A stretch of 64,000 bases of DNA from Symsagittifera roscoffensis (Eukaryota; Xenacoelomorpha; Acoela; Convolutidae), in assembly GCF_963678635.1 (NCBI RefSeq), contig NW_026971009.1, forward strand, positions 46,001 to 110,000, read 5' to 3'. Positions 42,940 through 55,063 of this stretch are shown here, piece after piece (within the stretch, counting starts at the first letter, position 1; every line of letters begins with the position of its first letter). The notes beneath the pieces were generated by a model, which worked only from the letters and a program-made list of their open reading frames with translations, did no database searches and was not told the DNA's origin. A program made the translations under genes and the position numbers.

Positions 42940-45560
42940 GATCATTTTAGTTGACGAGATAAGACGATTTTTGAGATTTTTTCAAAAGTTTTCAGAAATT
43001 TCAAAAAAACTAATTTACAAAACTTGAAGTGCCCAACCCTGTACGTGGGTACTGTCAGAATAGGTTCAAGGATTGCGAGTCTTGCCTCCAAATATGACTG
43101 CTCAAATCCTTGCAGTTTTCGAGATTTGACGTTTTTTGTGATTTTCAAAAGTTTTCAGAAAACCTAAATTGTTATGATTATTTTTTAAAAATCTGAAGTT
43201 CCCAATCCTGTATTTGGATACTGTCAGAGTACTATCAAGGATTGCAACTCTTGCCTCTAATTATGACTGCTCAATTCTTTGCAGTTTTCGAGATATGACG
43301 TTTTTTGTTACCTTTTCAAAACTTTTCAGAAAACGTATATAAATGATTTTTCGCAAAATCAGAACTTTCTAACCCTGTAACCCTGTTGTTGGATCCTGTC
43401 AGAGTACTCTCAAAGATTGCGAATCTTGCCTCCTAATATGACTGTTCAGTTCTTTGTAGTTTTTGAGATGTGACGTTTTTTGTGACTTTTTCAAAATTTT
43501 CAGAAAATTTATATTAATTATTTTTCAAAGTTTGAATTTCCCAACGCTATAGTTCGGTATTGTCCGGGTACTCTAGAGATTTACAAATCTTGCCACATGC
43601 GACTGCTAAACGCGACTGCTCAAATGCTTTTATTTTCCGAGATGTGACATTTTTTGATTTTTTCAAAATTTCTCAAAGAACTAATCTTCAAAGAAATTCA
43701 GAAAATTTGAAACTACTAATTTTATGAAGATACAACTTAACTGTCAGCAGACACCCACTTATCTCAAATCTGGCCTCATAATATGAATGCTCAAATTCTT
43801 TTACTTTCCGAGATAATACGTTTTTTTTTTTTCAATTTTTTCGGGAAATTTAAGTTACAAAAAATTCACAAGATTTTGAATTCCTTACCATATAGTAGGG
43901 TGCTCTCAGGGACTCTCTGTGGTTGCAAATCTGGCCTCCAAAGTTCTCCAAAGGCCTATTATTTTTTCGACATGACCCTTTCAAACTGAGAATGTAAAAA
44001 GTTCGAAATTACCAACCCTGTAATTGGGTGCAGTCAGAGTACACTAAAAGTTTGCAGATGTTGTTTCCAATATATGCGGTTTTTCATGAGTTGTCAAAAA
44101 ATTTCGAAACACCGGAGTTGCGCTAAACGCTATTTATATATTTAAATGCGGGCTTCACAATTTTGCCTTGTTTAAGCTTTTTCAACGTATTATTTTTGCA
44201 TGTTTAACGAAAGAACTTTTTTCTTGTTCAAGCTAGGTCGTATATTGCAATTGTTTAGAGTGTTTTTCGATCTTTCAGTTTGAATTCAGTGGTTATTTCG
44301 CCGAGTTTAAAACAAGCAGCCTAATAGTGGGATGTTTTCAGGGTGGGGTTGCGAGTTTTGCCTCCAATTACGAATGTCCAAATTCTTTTAGTGTACGAGA
44401 TACGATATAAATTTTTTTTCCGAAAACTCCAATACAAATTATTTTACAACACTTGAAATTCCTAACCTTGTATTTGGGTGCTGTCAGAGTGCTCTCAAGG
44501 ATTGAGAGTCTTGCTTTCAAATATGACTGCTCAAATCCTTGTAGTTTTCGAGATATGACGTGTTTAAGATTTCTCTTGAACTTTTCAGAATACTTAGATT
44601 TCAAAACATTCAAAAGAATGGAAATTCCCAAGCTTGTAGTTGGTTACTGTGAGGGTACTCTCAAGAATTCCCAATGGCAAATCATGTGTTCTCATTTGAC
44701 TGCTCAAATGCTCCTAATTTCCGTGATGTGATTTTTGTAATAACTTTTTTCAAAATTGTTCGAAGAGTTTAGATATAAAAAATTTTGAAGTTTCCATCTC
44801 TATAGTGAGGCTCTGTCAGGGTACTCCCAGGAGTTGTGAGTTTTGCCTCCAAATGTGACTGCTCAAATCCTTTTTAAGTTTTTTTTTAAGATATGACGTT
44901 TATCGTGATTTTTTTCAAAAAAAAAATAGAAAACTTTAATATTTATTTCAGTGCTCAGGAATATTTATACTCCGTGTGGTTTTTTTATTCAGTCAAGTTT
45001 CACCGATCGAAAAAAACTTTTTCAACAAAAGTTTTTAATACCCCATTGAAGATATTGACTTCAAATATAAAAAACATATTTCACCTCCGATTATTTTTTG
45101 TAAAGTTCTGGGGGTTTGAAATTTGGGCTTGTTCTGGACTAAATTATGCGCGCTTTGAAGAGTTTTTTCTTAATGCTGAGATCGTAACGCGAATGATTTA
45201 TGCATGGCGAATTATGCCGCTCAACAAAATTGTTCCAAATTGAATTGATACTAACTAATTGGTGGTCGTATCAATTTCGTACGACTCAAATTTTCACACT
45301 TTCACATTGTCCAAAATGTAAAGGTTTTCAATGTTTTCTTTTCCCAAAAATTATTCGATATGAATTAAGGGACAGTTGGAACATTCAGGGCTTTGCCCTG
45401 ATATACCAGCATTCTTGTTTCTTCAAAATTTGAAATTTCTAAACCTGTAGTTGGTACTCTCAGGGGTTGCGAGTCTTGCCTCCAAATACGGCTGCTCTAA
45501 TCTTGGTAGTTTTCAAGATTTGACGTTTTTTATGGTTTCCGAGATTTAATTTTCTTTTCG
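42940..45560. repeat. Diverged satellite-like tandem array, unit about 165-185 bp
   Basis: About a dozen units share the core CTGTCAGAGTACTCTCAAGG, then TTGCCTCCAAATATGACTGC and a poorer TTTCGAGATATGACGTTTTT. Cores occur near 43051, 43220, 43395, 43560, 43741, 43900, 44030, 44325, 44480, 44640, 44812 and 45450. The units are strongly diverged, so the array is old. Another dispersed repeat (about 44.93-45.42 kb) interrupts it. No gene was seen in this stretch. Confidence 0.75.
44930..45425. repeat. Dispersed repeat family H, copy 1 (hairpin end)
   Basis: It shares order and short blocks with 49000-49530 and 63235-63760: GGAATATTT, a GTGTGG/GGTGGTTTTTTT block, a GGGGGTTTGAA block, and a final CAGGGCTTTGCCCTGATA. 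This copy is the most diverged. Confidence 0.5.
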
Positions 45561-46201
45561 GTAAAGGATGCATATTTTATTTGCAATATATGTAGTTTTT
45601 ATGACTTGTTAAAAACTCTCAGCAACGGAGGTGCGTTACACGCTAGTTGAGTCAAAATTATATTCCAGTGAACATAATTTGTGGAACCTTTATTACTCTG
45701 GTATGGATTGGTATGATATTGATGTGACAAGACTTAAACATTTGCTCAACTGTTACGCTCAACTATTATTACTAGTCGCTGCATGCAGAAATTATTGTCA
45801 ATTGCTGTATACGCTTACCAATAGATAAGAATTTATATATTAGCTAGAGAGAATGCGTTTGACTTGAAGGCGCAAAATAAATGTAATTATTGGACCTCAG
45901 TTTAGCAATGCCAAAGCGTTATTTATATGCAGTAGTTGCTCTGAAATGCTAGTTTACTCGGCAAAGGAGAGGTTTCTGATTTTTTCTAGTAAGTTTTTCA
46001 CTTAGACTAATGCGTTTCCAGAAATTGTTTTAAATAAAGAACATGATTTTAAAGTTATTTTTGATCCCATAGAATTATGTTCTAGGATATTTTAAATGCC
46101 TTTTTTGCCTAGGAAGTATTTTGTTTCGGATGAGTATTTTTTAAAGACGTTTTTTCACTGAGTTTCTTAGGTTTTCTCGTTTCAAGCGATATCTTTTTCA
46201 G

Positions 46202-49200
46202 AGAAGTCGTTGAGTAGTGTGAAAGCAGTTGCTGTTCCGATTGGGGACACTGTGACAGATCTGCTGCTGATCGTAGAATACAATCACAGGGGACAGCATG
46301 ACAGGGCACTCACCCTACTCACAATATTCCTCCTCTCCCACATCACCTGCTGTCTGGTCATATTCCACAGAGTCAAACACAAGCAGGAGGCCAGAGCTGT
46401 GTGGAGTGCTCCCTGGAGCAGGGTTCTATTCACTCTGGCAACTGTGTTCACCTTGGGCCCAGTGGTGCTGAAGTTGGTGGAAATACACGGGGAAGAGGAT
46501 AGAGTACATGGGGCTAGGAAGCCGACCTGCTACTCCAAACTCACTCTTTGTTTCCTGGAGAGTCTGCCACAAGTGGTGCTCAACACTTTCTACATCTGCC
46601 AGGATGGATGTTTCTGCGCCAATCAGATTGTTTCATTAACTCTCAGTGTGGCTGCCGCATGCTATGCCGTCCAAAGGGTAAGCACACACACAAACAGCCA
46701 ACCTTGAGTTTACTTCGATCGTAACAACACGTTGTCAACAAATTTTTCCGAACAAGCCACAAAAACTGTCCATCAGGATATGCACACCCAAATGGAAAAA
46801 ATACGAGTTGTTAAATTTGGTTCAATGAAATTGATTAGTTTTCAAGTTTTCTATGAGTTTGCTCAAATTAATCAAATACCTTGTACAGTGCTGATTTAAA
46901 TTAACCGGACAAAACGCGTTTAACTTGAAATTTAAAACGCGTTTTTCTCAAATTGGGTTTAGTTTAGGTGAAAACTTATGAAGGCAAACCTTGCTTAAAA
47001 TTTTAACAGAATTAATATGGTGTAATTTTTACTGCAAAATTCGGGCCCAAATTTTTACCCAAAAAATGGGTCATTTTGGCTTTTCTTAGTTAATCAAAAA
47101 TTACGCCAAAAATACCCAGTCGATCACAGACATAATTATAACAAAGAGAGCGCCTTGGGTAGCCCAACAAACTTTAAGAAGGGTATATTCTCAAAAAAAA
47201 TTGCAAACCGTTTAAAAAGTTGATATTTTATATAGTAAAAACGACCTTTTTTGTCTATCAAACAAAAATAAATTAACTTACACAAAGTTTTGGTGAATAT
47301 ACCCTTCTTAACGTTTGTTGGGCTACGTAAGGCGCTCTCTTTGATATAATTATGTCTGTGATTGACTGGGTATTTTTGGCGTAATTTTTGATTAACTAAG
47401 AAAAGCCAAAATGACCCATTTTTTGGGTAAAAATTTGGGCCCGAATTTTGCAGTAAAAATTACACCATATTAATTCTGCTAAAATTTTAAGCAACTCTTG
47501 TCTTCATAAGTTTTCACCGGGCGCGTTAAACAGTGCCGAAGTACAACAGTGCCAAAAATGCGGGAAAAGTTCAGAATAATTTAAAGGCATTTTCTAAAGA
47601 GCGGGAAATTACTGACGCTAATTGTCAAAGAAAATCACTCCAATTTTGGCGCCAAAATGTCTGCAACTGCAAATTTAAAGTGTCACTTAAGATTATAAAG
47701 GTTCGCCGTTTAATTTTTGATTGCCGCACTTACTATCTTGAAACTTGTTCATATTTTCGGCACTGTTGACTAAAGTTTTCATTTTCGGCACTGTTGAACT
47801 GATTTTTTTTTCGGCACTGTTGTACTGCCCCGTTTTCACCTAAACTCAACCCAATTTGTGATAAACGCGCTTTACATTTCGAGTTAAACATGTTTTGTCC
47901 GGTTAATTTAAATCAGCACTGTATTTTAAAGAAGCTTTAATAATTATCTCATAATTGCAAAGTTTGAAAACGCGAGCTGGGTGGCCAGTCAATAAGCAGA
48001 ATGGTCTAAGAGCAGAATGGGTCCAAGAGAAGAAAAACAGAAAAACATCAGCTTTTATTAGCTAATCTGTAAATAAATTATCGGAAAGGTCAATAATACC
48101 AAAGCAATGAACATTTTATGCATAATTTGAGTAATTTAATCAAAAACTTTTAAAAAAATTGTAATCACAAAATTTTTATGAAATTAGTCATTTCATGCAT
48201 AATTTTATTCGTTTTCTTGGTAGTTTTTGACGATTCTAATAATAGTTTTATCAATTAGCCGGTATAAACCAATATAAGTCAATATTTTTCTATTTTTCTG
48301 CTCTTGGACCCATTCTGCTTATTGCTCCGCCTTCCGCGTGCAGATACTGCTAGAAAATCAAAGTGCGTTCTGTATTTAGACAACCGCGTGTTCATACTCG
48401 TCAGTGTTTAGACAAATACTGTATGATCCAATCAGAATCGAGATAAGACATAAATAATCCGAAATAAATAATAATTATTTAGTAATTTCTTCCTTGTCTC
48501 GATTCTGATTGGTTGAAACAGTATTTGTCTAAATACTGACGTGTCTGAATACGCGGTTGTCTAAATACTGCTACGTAACCTAGAAAACCTAACAAATCAT
48601 TCGAGACTATATGTCACTAAATTTTCGAAATCTATCTGAACTTTTTTTTACTGGTTTTCACTTGTCAGATGTTTACGAGGTCCCTAATTTGACATGTTTA
48701 AATGTCAATACTGTATATTGCAACATAATATGTTATTAAATTTAACGTTATAAAAAGTTGAAGTACGTCCTTATAGCCGTACGAACAGTTAAATGCAAAG
48801 TAATCTGCGGTTTTTCCTATACTATACAGCACTGAAACGTGATATCTCGTTCATTTAAAATGCAATATATTGGGTTTTTTATGTCAAAAACAAAATATCG
48901 ATTCCTTAAACACGTGTGATAAGAAAGGGCATATGATTCTCCGGGTCTTTCAGAGGCTAGAAATTGTATAATCCTGAAATTTTTTTCGCGCCTTTTTGTT
49001 CCGACCTTCGATACGAAAGTAACGGAATATTTGTGCTCGGGGTGGGTTTTTTTTCTTCAGACAAATTTCGACTTTTTAACTAGCAATTTTTGACGGAATT
49101 CTTTTACATCATTCAAAAGGTATTGTTGTCCTGAGATTAAATTTGAAAAAATATTACACTTGTGATCATTTTTAGTAAGGTTATGGGGGTTTAAAGATTG

Positions 49201-51100
49201 CCATTTTGACCAATTTTGGACAATTAACGCGCGATATATTTCGCGCTATTAATGCGTAAGCGGAGATTTAATCCGTCTTAGAAATCGTTCCAAATTGGTT
49301 GAAAGAAGCTTATTTGCCATTTGTTACAAGGAGGAAAATTTATCTTTTTTTCTTTATATGACGTGTGTGGGGGGGGGGATGGTTTTCAAAAAAAAATTCA
49401 AATTTCAGAATAAAAAATTTTCATTTAATTTTATTACATTTGAATTTTTTTGCTATTACTGCTCCATACACCTCAAAAGGCAGTCGGAACATTCAGGGCT
49501 TCGCCCTGATACGAGCAGTCTTGTCTTATTGATATTCTTTAAAAAGTTGGTTTTGTCGTTGTTTGTTGCTTGTGTTTGCGAAGTTCACCCTCGGCTGTGT
49601 AAAAAAAAAACATTTTACGCACACCTCTGAACGATTTTCAAATCCGTTGAAAAAACGGTGAGTATTCACAAGTACCAAAATGATAAATCAGTCCCATTTG
49701 TACCAAAATAAAAAATCAATCGCGTAAGTACTAGAAAAATTCAATGGTCGAAGACTACTAAGCCGACTATTTTAAGCTCTTGGTTTAAGGTCGCCGGTGG
49801 GTGCGCGTCGCCGCTTTGCGGAGATAACAGGCTCTAATTTTCGTATAGAGTCCTACCCTCTGTTGGCAAGCTCGCAACAAGTTGGCGCGAATGCGGCGGT
49901 CACTATTCTGCTGTTTAGTTTTCTTCTGTTTGAATAGTAGAAAACTAATGTAATAATTCGTTGGCTCACAATTCGACCAATCAGAAATTGAGTTGAATAA
50001 TTTTGGTACAAATGGGACTTCACCGAAAAAGCAGTCAATATTTTGCTCCTGTCCGATCTGCGATTTAAATTAGCCGTCGGTTTTTTTCATGCGCTAATTG
50101 TGTGTTTGTTTTTGTTTAGTACACCAATCCGGCCAGTGAGAAGTTGTCCCGTCCGATTGAGAACACAATACACACACTTTGGCTGTTCTGCATCCTAATA
50201 GGAAATATCCTGCCCTTCACTCTGATGGCAGGTCTCCTCTCCCCCATCTTCCTACTGACGGGACTCCTCTCAGTCTACGCTCTCACCTTCCAAATGCTAT
50301 GCAGAGCAGTGCTCATCAACCTCATCATCCTGCAAAAAAATAGAAACAAGTGGGGATCTTTCCAAGGTTGCCTATTCAACGCATTCGTCCACAGTGACTC
50401 AGAGGCCATCAACAAGAGGTTCAAGGCGGCTTTCTTCATAACTGCCCTGATATCATTCCTCACTCTAAGTGGGTACTTGTCACTGTTCGCGTATTGGACT
50501 ATTGTTGAACCGCGCAGTGACAGGTTCGAACACACTTTAGAGTATTGTTCAAGTGTCAAGATATACGAAAAGCCGATTGTAATATTGACAGCTTCTTCAT
50601 TATGTTTGCTTCTTTCAAACTCATTTCTTTTCTTTGTCATCTTGAGCGATTGGCAGAACATTCAGAACAATGCTTATAGAATCAGAAGGTTTTTCTGTGG
50701 ACGCTGTTTTGCCATTAGAGGCTACGAAGCGGATATAAGCACTGACAGAGTCGGAGTGCCTGGAGAGAAAACAGACATTGAACTAGTCTTGAAGCGAAGC
50801 GAGTCCATTTCGGACGGAAACCCGAAACTTCGGAAGACGATGAAACGAGATGTTAGTTTTTGGGATGATGTGGGAATCGACACTCGAGTGCCGCCACATC
50901 TGAGAGCTCATCCAGTTGCCAGCAAAGAAACAGATCACGAGGTAGAAACTAGCTCACAGAAGGCGCCAAATAGCCCCAAAGTCGGAAACTACGGCGACGC
51001 CAGTAGCAGAGCGGAGCTGATATCATTCAAGCCCAGAACCACTAGTCTTTTGCAGCACGAAAACACCATGACGACTATTGGCGAAGCGACAGAAGTCTAA
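46202..51100 (+). CDS. XK-related (XKR-type) multi-pass membrane protein; two exons found, first exon missing
   Basis: Exon A is 46202-46677 (TTTTTCAG before, GGTAAGC after). Exon B is 50120-51100 (TTTGTTTAG before). Both junctions keep the frame, giving about 485 residues. Exon A begins in mid-codon, so at least one upstream exon with the start was not found. Hydrophobic segments are DLLLIVEY, TIFLLSHITCCLVIF, VLFTLATVFTLGPVVL, two near the start of exon B, FFITALISFLTLSGYLSLF and ILTASSLCLLLSNSFLF. The ESLPQVVLNTFYI motif is like the E-x-x-PQ helix of XK-family proteins. Some members are phospholipid scramblases exposed to caspase control; which class this is cannot be told. A polar tail of about 120 residues ends ATEV, which fits a class I PDZ ligand. 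GC content is higher than in the AT-rich intron. Confidence 0.6.
46884..47923. mobile_element. Fold-back element with TA flanks (Tc1/mariner-like MITE), in XK-related intron
   Basis: Long inverted arms start CAGTGCTGATTTAAATTAAC and end with its complement. TA lies on both sides, as for Tc1/mariner elements. The left arm is about 300 bp and pairs almost fully with the right arm around a centre near 47.24 kb. The right arm is interrupted by a second insertion (47519-47831). No transposase is encoded, so it depends on another element. Confidence 0.85.
47519..47831. mobile_element. Element nested in the fold-back, with 9-bp target duplication
   Basis: About 313 bp begin GGGCGCG and end TGCCCC. 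GTTTTCACC occurs directly on both sides (47510-47518 and 47832-47840) but only once in the opposite arm, so it is a true insertion. CAGTGCCGAA-type motifs occur twice near the left end and, inverted, three times near the right end. A 9-bp duplication fits Mutator-like elements, while an 8-bp reading would fit hAT. Confidence 0.75.
47982..48331. mobile_element. Fold-back (MITE-like) element in XK-related intron
   Basis: The left arm (AATAAGCAGAATGG...GGGTCCAAGAG) pairs with the right arm (CTCTTGGACCCATTCTGCTT). The middle is AT-rich without a gene. The ends are not sharp and no target duplication was found. Confidence 0.65.
48372..48568. mobile_element. Small fold-back (MITE-like) element in XK-related intron
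   Basis: The arms GTATTTAGACAACCGCG and CGCGGTTGTCTAAATAC are perfect complements. The inner part (ATCCAATCAGAATCGAGA against TCTCGATTCTGATTGG) also pairs. About 197 bp, no ORF. Confidence 0.8.
49000..49530. repeat. Dispersed repeat family H, copy 2 (hairpin end)
   Basis: It starts near ACGAAAGTAACGGAATATTT and ends with the hairpin TCAGGGCTTCGCCCTGATAC. It aligns along about 530 bp with 63235-63760. A 3' hairpin is a feature of Helitrons, but I see no CTRR end. The family is unassigned. Confidence 0.65.
49690..50019. mobile_element. MITE-like element with 20-bp terminal inverted repeats, just before exon B of the XK-related gene
   Basis: AGTCCCATTTGTACCAAAAT at the left and its exact complement at the right. 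The middle is unique and holds no gene. It ends about 100 bp before the splice acceptor. Confidence 0.65.
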
Positions 51101-51772
51101 AACTAAGATACCCTTTGTAGTTCTCAAAGCTGCCCTCATTGAAGTGCATCTTTGCTTGCAATCATCCCAATTAGTTTATTTAAATTCAACAAGTTTTTGG
51201 CTGAATAAGCTTCTAATATAGCTGAATAACTCTAAGTGTATTTTAATTGTTGTTGAAAATTTAATTTGAGTAATAATGCTATGGTATTTCCATTGGAAGT
51301 TTAAGTTGCGTCGTCATACAATGTTTAATTTAGTATCGCTTTCCATATTTGTTGATTGTGTAGTTTTATTCTTTGTTTTCGTTGAACTTGAAAAGGCTTA
51401 GTGAGTTTTTTTGTCACGGTCTCTGAATTTTACTTTCTTAGTTCTGTCGGGAAGTAGCGCGAAGCTCCAGTGCGTTCAAAAAATTGATTGTACGTTTTTT
51501 GCAAAGACCTTTAAAAGATTCCTTTGCCTGCGTTGAATTAGGAAAAGGTTGCCGTAGGAAATATGTTGCTGTATACGTGACATTTAATCAGACCTGATGA
51601 AATATTCATAATATGCCCCGAAGTGCCGTGTTAAAAGATCTGATATGCCATATAATCCCAACAAAATTTGATGTAATCTATGGCGCTCCCTGTTGTAGCA
51701 AACAGCCTCTATAGTGGCCTTGTTTTGATTTATTTGATGCGTAGATCAGGGGTGGATCTAAGGTTTGCTCCA

Positions 51773-51791
51773 GGGGGGGGGGGGGGGGGGG
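51773..51791 (+). repeat. Poly-G tract (19 G)
   Basis: It follows GGGGTGGATCTAAGG, which resembles GGGGCGGATCTAGG at 55677. Both may come from one mobile-element family. The run could form a G-quadruplex. Confidence 0.8.
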
Positions 51792-52259
51792 TTCGAGCGC
51801 TCCCAGAATATATTGAAGACCCTATGTTGACAATATTCTGCCCCGCCATCAAATTTTCGTAAAGATGACAAAAATGCCAGTTCTGACCGAAAAATTGGGC
51901 TTTTTTTCGACGCGCGCTCCACATCAAAAATGGTCACAAAATTTTCGGGTTGATCGGCAGGAGATGATTGTCATAAAATAATACCAAAAGGGAACCTTTG
52001 ATTGTAGAGGGGTCGAAGCTATGACAAGAATGTGACTGCTCCCACATCCTAAATATGCCCGTGGCATAGACTATCTAAGAGAACAATTTTAACTCTGTTC
52101 TAGCTTGTTAAACTTGCGAGAGGTAGTCTATTGCAACCGGTACTAGATTTTTTCCTGTAAATACTTTTGTTTACAGTAATCAGTGCTCAGCATGTGACAT
52201 ATAATATGATTCCAATGCACTTGCGTCCCTGTATTTTTTATATTTGTATTCCTGTTTAG

Positions 52260-53110
52260 TGGTTCGAAATTGGTGTTTTATTTTTAGATTTCCAGCGGGA
52301 AAAAAACTGTACCTGTTGATCCAGTTTTCTCAAGTTGGGTTAATGTTATCAAAAAAGCGCCAGTCATAAATTGTTCTAGAAATTCAAAGACCTTAAAGGG
52401 CATCTTTTGAAATTCGAAAGTTGAGATTTTTTCAGCGAAGTCAGTGTTTTTGTAAATTTTACTTGCGTTTTCAATGTTTGCTCTAAAGCCAATTAATTTG
52501 CTTACATGAACGTTTTTTTAAAGAAAATTACACATTAAAAGTGTTTTTCAATTCAAAGCTCATCGAACTTTAAATTGTTGATTTTTTTTTGTTTCAACAG
52601 TTAATAGCTAAAACTGTTGGCTTTATTGCTTGCGTTTTTCTAATTTTAGTACAGTGTTTTATCGTAAATTGCACACAGGTTAAATATTTTGCATGCATTT
52701 AGTTTGGGCCTTAATACTTTCCGATCGTTAACGATTTTTGTAAAGTGGCATTCATTTTTGTTCTTTTCCGATTGAAAAGTTTGACTTTTGATTTTTTTAA
52801 GATCAATTATTTCCCTCTATTAAAAGAAGGGCAAACTCCACTGTCGAATTAGCAAAAAAAACGTGATTGACTTCTAGGTTCGAAAGTGGATTTTATTTCT
52901 CAGATTTTCAAGCGAAATAGAAAAAATATCTATTGGTCCAGTTACACAAATCGGATTAGTTGACTTCAAAAACGTGTCAATCATAAAATGTTCTTGATTT
53001 TCACAAAGCTCTTAGGCCATCTTTTTCTCCGAAGTTCGGAGTTTTTTAAAAAATTAAGTCAGTTTTTTGAGTTCATTTACCTTTTTCCAACAATCTATTA
53101 TCTGTTACTT
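52260..53110. repeat. Dispersed repeat family R, two copies
   Basis: Blocks such as CCAGTTTTCTCAAGTTGGGT, ATCATAAATTGTTCTAGAAA (or close variants) and GGCAAACTCCACTATCGAA recur here and at 54.82-55.05, 56.24-56.40, 58.59-59.83 and 60.77-60.90 kb. The order of blocks is the same each time. No coding potential is seen. Confidence 0.65.
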
Positions 53111-54819
53111 TTTTCAATTTCACTAATGCTCTTTTGCTACTCTATAGCCGTTGTGTTATTTTTTTTGAGAGTATCAATTATTTTAAGATGGATTTTGAAA
53201 ATAAATTCTGCGTCAAAAGAAAAAAAATAATATGCCTAAAAATTAATTTAATGAAAAAAACTTTTTCTAATGAGATTTTTGGTGTCTGTTATACTAGATA
53301 AACGTTACGAAATATGCAAATTTTTCATTCTGTCAATGTTTTTTTCTTGAGCTGCATTTGAGTTCCCATTTTTTGCGATCTTCTTGATAATTTGAATCTT
53401 TTATCGTTTTATACTTCGATTTTTTTTATGTGCCAGAAATCTTCTTCACAAAAGTCCTCTGAGTTCAGTTAATTTTCTCTTTGATGCTTTTATACACTTG
53501 CGATTAGCAAACGCTATCAAATCGGATCATTTGTGCAGCTAACATTTGTGGAGCATTCAATTTTGCAGCTAACCTGATGAATTTTTTGAAAATTTAATTT
53601 TAAATACTGGTTACCATAACTATTGAAAGCCTGGGTTCAATTTCGAATCCAGACAGGACCTTTTTTATAAAGTTCAAAATAGTTTTCGTCACATCGGCTG
53701 TCTGTTTAAGTTTTTTCGTCGGTTTAGTTGTCACATTTCTTTCTTTTCATGAGCTGAAGTTAATTTTTATTGGAAATGAAAGCATGCATTTCTGACTTTG
53801 TATAATTGTTTTGGTTTTTTTCGCTCTTTAAGCTTCATTCGGCCTAAATGGTTTCGGCCTATACTTCATCGGCTTGATGATCTAATTTTGAGTCTTGTGA
53901 AAAAAGTATATGGTTTTCTATCCTTTTGCGTATTTCCTGAAGGGGAAGGCTGTGAAATTTAAGAATTTCCGAGCTTAAAGCTCAGTTTTTCATGATCAGC
54001 TTCTTTTTAATGTTTTCGGTACAACGGGCGTTACCTGAGTGTTGTCGGCTTACTTACCGCTCGATAAATGTTTTGGAACAATTATTTCATGCTTGCGATT
54101 GAATGGTTGCTGTGTTCTCGCCTCAATTTGAACGTTGTGAAACAACATTTGGAAACAAACCGTAGATTATTTTGATTTTTTTAAAATTTTCCCGGACTGG
54201 CAATAATTTAATTTTAGTCGGCAAGCTTGCAATACTATTTTTAATTTGTATTGCGAGGCAATCGATAACTTGCGTGAAACTATTTTTTGATGTTTTCATC
54301 TGATCATTTTAAAAATATCAATAGCAATAAAGAGACATTAGATCCTGCCAGAAAATTTACAGAAAAGGGAAAATATTTGGTTCAGATTTTGTTGATAACA
54401 CAAATGTTCTGTTTTTTTACTAAATTTTCCTCTTCCTTCGTTAAGTTTGTGTAATACTGCTTTTCTGAATCATAATTGCTTTTGAGAACTTCAATTCTTT
54501 TCTGAGAATTTTCAGTTCTTTTTGTGCCGAGTGTGTCGTAAGTGGTGCGAAGCTTGACCTCGTCGGGGCAAAAAAAAATCAATTTCATCGATGATTGGGT
54601 CACTTCCCAGATTGTTCAAAAGTAATGAACGTAGTGAAGACTCTTATAAAGTTCTTGCTGATTTTTCTTGCTTTTTTTTCAACAAAAAGTCTAAAAATAT
54701 TGATGCACTTAGGTATAATGCACGTTTTGAGTTCAATTGAAATTCATCTGCTGAAAGTGACGTAAATAGCACTCTCCAAATACGAACGTGGAAATGGCTC
54801 TAAAAAACGTGAACAGTTT

Positions 54820-55056
54820 TGAAATCGGAAATTAATTTTTAGATTTGCAGCTGAATATCAGCTTTACCCATTGATCTAGTTTTCTCAAGTTGGTTTAATG
54901 TTATCAAAAAAGCGCCAATCATGAATCTTTCAATTCAAAGAGCTCTATTTTTTTCTTTGAAATTCGAAAGTTGAGATTTTTTCCAGAAAGTCGTGGTTTT
55001 TTTATGTTTACTTGCGTTCATTACTCTTCTCCAATATTCGATTGGCTATGTTCCAG
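54820..55056 (+). repeat. R-family repeat copy running into the eIF2-beta splice acceptor
   Basis: It contains the R blocks ATTGATCTAGTTTTCTCAAG and AAAAAGCGCCAATCAT, and ends GATTGGCTATGTTCCAG. Other copies end similarly (TCAGTTGGCTATGTTCAAG at 59.22 kb). The final AG is the apparent 3' splice site 7 bases before the eIF2-beta ATG. Confidence 0.55.
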
Positions 55057-55063
55057 ATTGTAA

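Larger units (their letters stand above)
51101..55050. other. 3' region of XK-related gene and intergenic AT-rich sequence
   Basis: No gene was seen. The first few hundred bases should hold the 3' UTR of the XK-related gene, but no clear AATAAA was found. It contains a run of 19 G (51773-51791), copies of the R repeat family (52.26-53.1 and 54.82-55.05 kb), and otherwise T-rich unique sequence. Confidence 0.5.

Noticed and set aside
45631-45828. 65-codon frame as a possible first exon of the XK-related gene
   Set aside because: It has no donor site in the right phase, and part of it is repeated sequence (similar to 44.11 kb).
47533-47769. 78-codon frame in the XK-related intron
   Set aside because: It lies inside the nested non-autonomous element and has no recognisable domain.
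49295-49630. 111-codon frame
   Set aside because: It lies across repeat family H; the other copies do not keep the frame.
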